25,649 nucleotides of DNA from the NCBI GenBank assembly GCA_027066935.1, contig JAMOMX010000392.1:1-25649 (forward strand). Direction: 5' to 3'. The stretch is from Sulfurimonas sp. GTDB lineage: Bacteria > Campylobacterota > Campylobacteria > Campylobacterales > Sulfurimonadaceae. This document shows positions 24,101-25,649 of this stretch, piece by piece (within the stretch, counting starts at the first letter, position 1; the number at the start of each line of letters is the position of its first letter). A program made the translations under genes and the position numbers. Under the pieces are notes generated by a model that saw only the letters and a program-made list of their open reading frames with translations, made no database searches and was not told the origin of the DNA.

Positions 24101-24393
24101 ACTTTCTCTCTTATCCAAGTAGCACATTCACGAGCTATTGGTACTTGTTGTAAAGAGTTTTTAAACTTTATCTCTTCAACTTCTCCAAAAAGAGGATTAT
24201 TAATATAATTGTTTTGATAAATAGGGGCAGTAAAAAGAAATCTAAGCTCTTTAACGCGAGTTAGTTCTTTCTTTAACTCCGCAAAAGCATAGATAGTAAA
24301 ATAGGCTGAAATAATAGAAAGTTTAGAATTGCTTTTAATGTTTTGTTTTAAAACATCTCCAACTTTGCCATTTTTTTTATTGTCTATTAACAT
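21190..24393 (-). CDS. SNF2-family helicase with N-terminal phospholipase-D-like domain
   Basis: A 1067-residue protein, the first gene of the defence operon. Residues about 1-190 form a PLD-like domain with AIQGSSNFSSVGLGY (124-138). The HxK motif is degenerate (H115-I-D117), so nuclease activity is doubtful. The Swi2/Snf2 motor follows: motif I IADSVGLGKTF (256-266), motif II VIDESHNFRN (345-354), motif III MLSATPVNN, then the C-terminal lobe with ATDCISEGQNLQ and IIQRFGRIDRLGS, close to the RapA/HepA type. ATP-driven DNA translocation is expected. The start ATG is preceded by AGTAGG. Helicases of this layout occur next to DUF4391 and type III mod genes. Its exact role beside a complete Res helicase is not known. 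Confidence 0.92.
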   Translation of the reverse strand: MLIDNKKNGKVGDVLKQNIKSNSKLSIISAYFTIYAFAELKKELTRVKELRFLFTAPIYQNNYINNPLFGEVEEIKFKNSLQQVPIARECATWIREKVKVKEVKTQGVIPFNLYHIDNTNDITAIQGSSNFSSVGLGYTNSDSFHMNTLVKDSETTKDFLSTFDEIWNNKVMVHDIKENLLSSIEEIYEDKSPEFLYFLTLYNIFKEFIGELDEEKIIRTKTGFKDTLVWNKLYNFQRDGVLGAIDKLEKYNGCIIADSVGLGKTFEALAVIKYYELRNDRVLVLAPKKLRENWSIYTVNDKRNILADDRFNYDVLNHTDLTRAKGMSGEINLSTLNWENYDLIVIDESHNFRNSGTTNKKKKTKSRYARLLEDVLKKGVKTKVLMLSATPVNNKLNDLKNQVAFITEAKDNAFNEQGIKSIEQTLRKSQNKFNTWMKLSESDRTTAKLLDSLNFDYFKLLDLVTIARSRKHIEKYYDTTDIGKFPQRNKPITLKPDIDTQNSFPPLSEINKTIRRMTLSAYSPLKYVYPHKQEEYSEKYDIDLGNGRVFKQLDRENSLIHLMRVNLLKRMESSINSFSLTLIKLINTNQNIIDLIDNHSDSTYEEANIVDVDIESDEYASQLIGNKVKVLIADVDKIRWKQDLQSDLDKLEILLADSVEVDSQRDNKLKILKENITEKINNPFNEDNKKVIIFTAFSDTAEYLYKNIHKWAKDSFSVESCLITGSGTNKTTLQTKHKDLNSLLTNFSPISKSRDKTDPDATTEIDILIATDCISEGQNLQDCDYLINYDIHWNPVRIIQRFGRIDRLGSTNDTIQLVNFWANMELDEYINLEARVSGKMVLLDVSATGEENIIDTGNTSDMNDLSYRAKQLKELQETVIDLEDVSGGISITDLTLNDFKMDLMGFLKTGEEKLKRSPLGLHSVVLNQEVSNTSIGKGTIFCLKLLKNEVHTDNYSLEPYYLVYIDENNEIKLGFTSAKTILDIYKNLCVGKEEAMSEAVKLFENETDNYASMSHYTTQLQTAVESIIGKKEESGMDSLFSRGGTTISSDSFSSIEDFELISYLVVK

Positions 24394-24442
24394 ATACCTA
24401 CTGCTTTTTAAATTCGTAATATTATTTAACGCATAGTAAAAT

Positions 24443-24473
24443 AATTTAGTTATTCTATTTTAGCTAAATTATA
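24443..24473 (-). promoter_or_regulatory. Promoter region of the defence operon with dyad symmetry
   Basis: On the minus strand TATAAT (24468-24473) lies 74 bases before the helicase ATG and is preceded by AT-rich sequence. The palindrome TTTAGCTAAA (24459-24468) abuts it. Two 7-base arms, AATTTAG and CTAAATT (24443-24449 / 24464-24470), form a second inverted repeat over the start-site region. This is a candidate operator for a repressor of the island. It is the only convincing promoter I can point to for the eight genes. Confidence 0.5.
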
Positions 24474-24489
24474 TAAACAATTTCATATT

Positions 24490-24712
24490 TTAATATCTTA
24501 ATGCTAAATATTTCCACACAATATTATTCTCATCTGCATAAAAATTTTCGTTTATCTTCATGTTTCTGCTAAGTGCTTCATAATCAAAATAAAACTGTAA
24601 ATTTTCTGGCATATCTTTTAAAGCTTCTGTTTCTTCTATGTTAGGTATATGCTACATCTTCCATTTTATTTTCGCCTGTGCAGTGGATGTTATCGAATTT
24701 TACTTTAAATCG
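24490..24712 (-). pseudogene. ArdA antirestriction protein, truncated and frameshifted remnant
   Basis: ArdA is a DNA-mimic protein that conjugative elements use to block type I restriction enzymes. The frame ending at the TAA (24490-24492) reads IEETEALKDMPENLQFYF, then DYEALSRNMKINENFY and ends IVWKYLALRY. The order IEETxAL…P..LQ.Y.DY.A..R matches the C-terminus of Tn916-type ArdA (recalled as IEETGALGEVPASLQNYIDY). Upstream, another frame reads FDNIHCTGENKMEDVAY, which fits the preceding ArdA segment (…DVAxxYIEET). The frames join if one base near 24640-24646 is removed. About 100 N-terminal residues are missing, so this is a dead gene. Confidence 0.75.
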
Positions 24713-24733
24713 TATTTGTATTCTTTTTCTAGT

Positions 24734-24764
24734 TACAATACATTTTAATAATACGAAATAAGGA
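24734..24764 (+). promoter_or_regulatory. Candidate promoter and ribosome-binding site of the M1 peptidase gene
   Basis: TACAAT (24734-24739) is a plausible -10 box. AAGGA (24760-24764) is a good Shine-Dalgarno sequence 10 bases before the ATG at 24775. The rest of 24713-24774 is AT-rich with nothing else recognised. Confidence 0.45.
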
Positions 24765-24774
24765 AAATAACAAT

Positions 24775-25649
24775 ATGAAAAAACTACTTTTATTAGCTAC
24801 TTTTTTGCTCTCTTCACTTTATGCGCATGAGTGTCATTATAAACTTGATATAAACCTAGATATGACTAAAGGTGAACTTCATGGTGATGCAATTATTATT
24901 AGTGATCATCCCTCTATGAAACTACTAAATTCAAAAGCAAATATTATTGATGTAGAAAATGCAACATTTAATATAGTTCAAAATGAACCACAATTGATAA
25001 AGCAAGACCTAAATAAAAGTATAAAAATCTCTTTTAGCACTGATTTTAAAACTTTAAATGGTGATGCTTTGTTGCTAGAGACTTGGTATCCTAAAGTAGA
25101 TATGTTGTGTAGCTATGAAACAAATATTACAAATACAGATTTAAAAATAATTACAGAACCATCTAATATATTAATAAATAATCTGCACTTAATAGCATCT
25201 AAAAACTACACTGAAAACTCTCTCAAAACCAAAGATGATTTAACTTTAACAACATACTTCTATCAAAAAGATTCCCATCTATCAGATAGTTATCTTCAAA
25301 AGAGTGAAGAGTATTTTAAACTTTATAAAGAGATATTTGGATTTATACCATTTAAAGAGTTCTCTATTATAGAGACTTCCTTTCCTGCTGGATATTCAAT
25401 GCCAACCTTTACACTTATTGGACAACAAATTATTGCAAAAGATTTCGTAATAGAAAATTCTTTAGGACATGAAATAGCCCACCAATGGTTTGGAAACTAC
25501 GTTTTTTCTCCAGATCAAGGAAATTGGAGTGAGGGGATGACTACTTTTTATTCTGATTATCTTTATGCAGAAAATAACAATAAAGGGTTTGAGTATAGAA
25601 AACATATGCTTATAAAGTACAACTCATATGTAAATTCTAACAATGAAAT
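24775..25649 (+). CDS. M1-family zinc metallopeptidase, N-terminal part (3' end outside window)
   Basis: The frame runs from ATG 24775 through the window end (291 codons plus 2 bases) without a stop. A Sec signal peptide (MKKLLLLATFLLSSLYA) indicates export to the periplasm. The gluzincin zinc site is present: H232-E233-x-x-H236 in LGHEIAHQWFGNY, with the third ligand Glu at 253 in NWSEG. This is 16 residues on, rather than the 18 of classic aminopeptidase N. The usual GAMEN exopeptidase motif is replaced by AGYSMPTF, as in a divergent M1 branch. The role is probably periplasmic peptide trimming, which is inferred. It is transcribed away from the defence island and appears to be normal chromosomal flank. 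Confidence 0.88.
   Translation, partial: MKKLLLLATFLLSSLYAHECHYKLDINLDMTKGELHGDAIIISDHPSMKLLNSKANIIDVENATFNIVQNEPQLIKQDLNKSIKISFSTDFKTLNGDALLLETWYPKVDMLCSYETNITNTDLKIITEPSNILINNLHLIASKNYTENSLKTKDDLTLTTYFYQKDSHLSDSYLQKSEEYFKLYKEIFGFIPFKEFSIIETSFPAGYSMPTFTLIGQQIIAKDFVIENSLGHEIAHQWFGNYVFSPDQGNWSEGMTTFYSDYLYAENNNKGFEYRKHMLIKYNSYVNSNNE

Noticed and set aside
9494..24393. BREX, DISARM or type I restriction locus
   Set aside because: No pglZ-like phosphatase, brxC, drmA/drmB, or HsdS specificity subunit is present. The DPPYNTG methylase and the Res helicase-nuclease fit type III.
9494..24774. Insertion sequences or direct repeats bounding the island
   Set aside because: No transposase is recognisable. 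The only shared string I saw at the two edges (TTTAGCTA) is too short and AT-rich to count.

Overview
The window comes from a low-GC member of the Campylobacterota (Epsilonproteobacteria). This rests on the run ligA – outer-membrane protein – tlyA – ribF, which mirrors the ligA–tlyA–ribF neighbourhood I recall from Campylobacter. Other support is the type I TlyA, frequent TTG starts, the AT-rich codon use, and a FIST/PAS/HD-GYP signalling protein of the kind common in free-living Sulfurimonas- or Arcobacter-like bacteria. The genus cannot be fixed from this sequence alone.

Bases 1-6358 are a plus-strand housekeeping block. It holds the 3' end of hcp (hybrid cluster protein), ligA (DNA ligase), a small outer-membrane beta-barrel, tlyA (rRNA 2'-O-methyltransferase), a higBA toxin-antitoxin pair wedged between tlyA and ribF, ribF (FMN/FAD synthesis), truD (tRNA pseudouridine-13 synthase) and a tRNA-Met(CAT). 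Bases 6681-9272 encode a large FIST-PAS-PAS-HD-GYP protein, a predicted ligand-sensing cyclic-di-GMP phosphodiesterase.

Bases 9494-24393 are a tightly packed eight-gene minus-strand operon that is almost entirely a defence island. In transcription order it encodes an SNF2 helicase with an N-terminal phospholipase-D-like domain, a DUF4391 protein, a type III Mod adenine methyltransferase, a KAP-type P-loop NTPase, an RloC/PrrC-like ATPase with a zinc hook and a C-terminal HEPN-type anticodon-nuclease signature, a coiled-coil DUF2130 protein with a PD-(D/E)XK-like motif, a RhuM-family protein, and the type III Res helicase-nuclease. The Mod and Res halves are separated by four accessory genes. 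I read this as a modification/restriction core carrying embedded back-up effectors, by analogy with PrrC inside the EcoprrI type I locus.

Two scars show how the island was assembled. Between the KAP gene and the RloC-like gene lies a diverged copy of the last 15 codons of mod, including its stop and the same 2-nt gap to the next ATG. This implies that the KAP cassette was inserted at the 3' end of mod. Upstream of the operon (24490 to about 24712, minus strand) lies a frameshifted, N-terminally truncated remnant of an ArdA antirestriction gene, a hallmark of conjugative elements. After the island the plus strand resumes with the 5' part of an M1-family metallopeptidase gene (24775 to the end).

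No insertion sequences, CRISPR arrays or replication origins were recognised.
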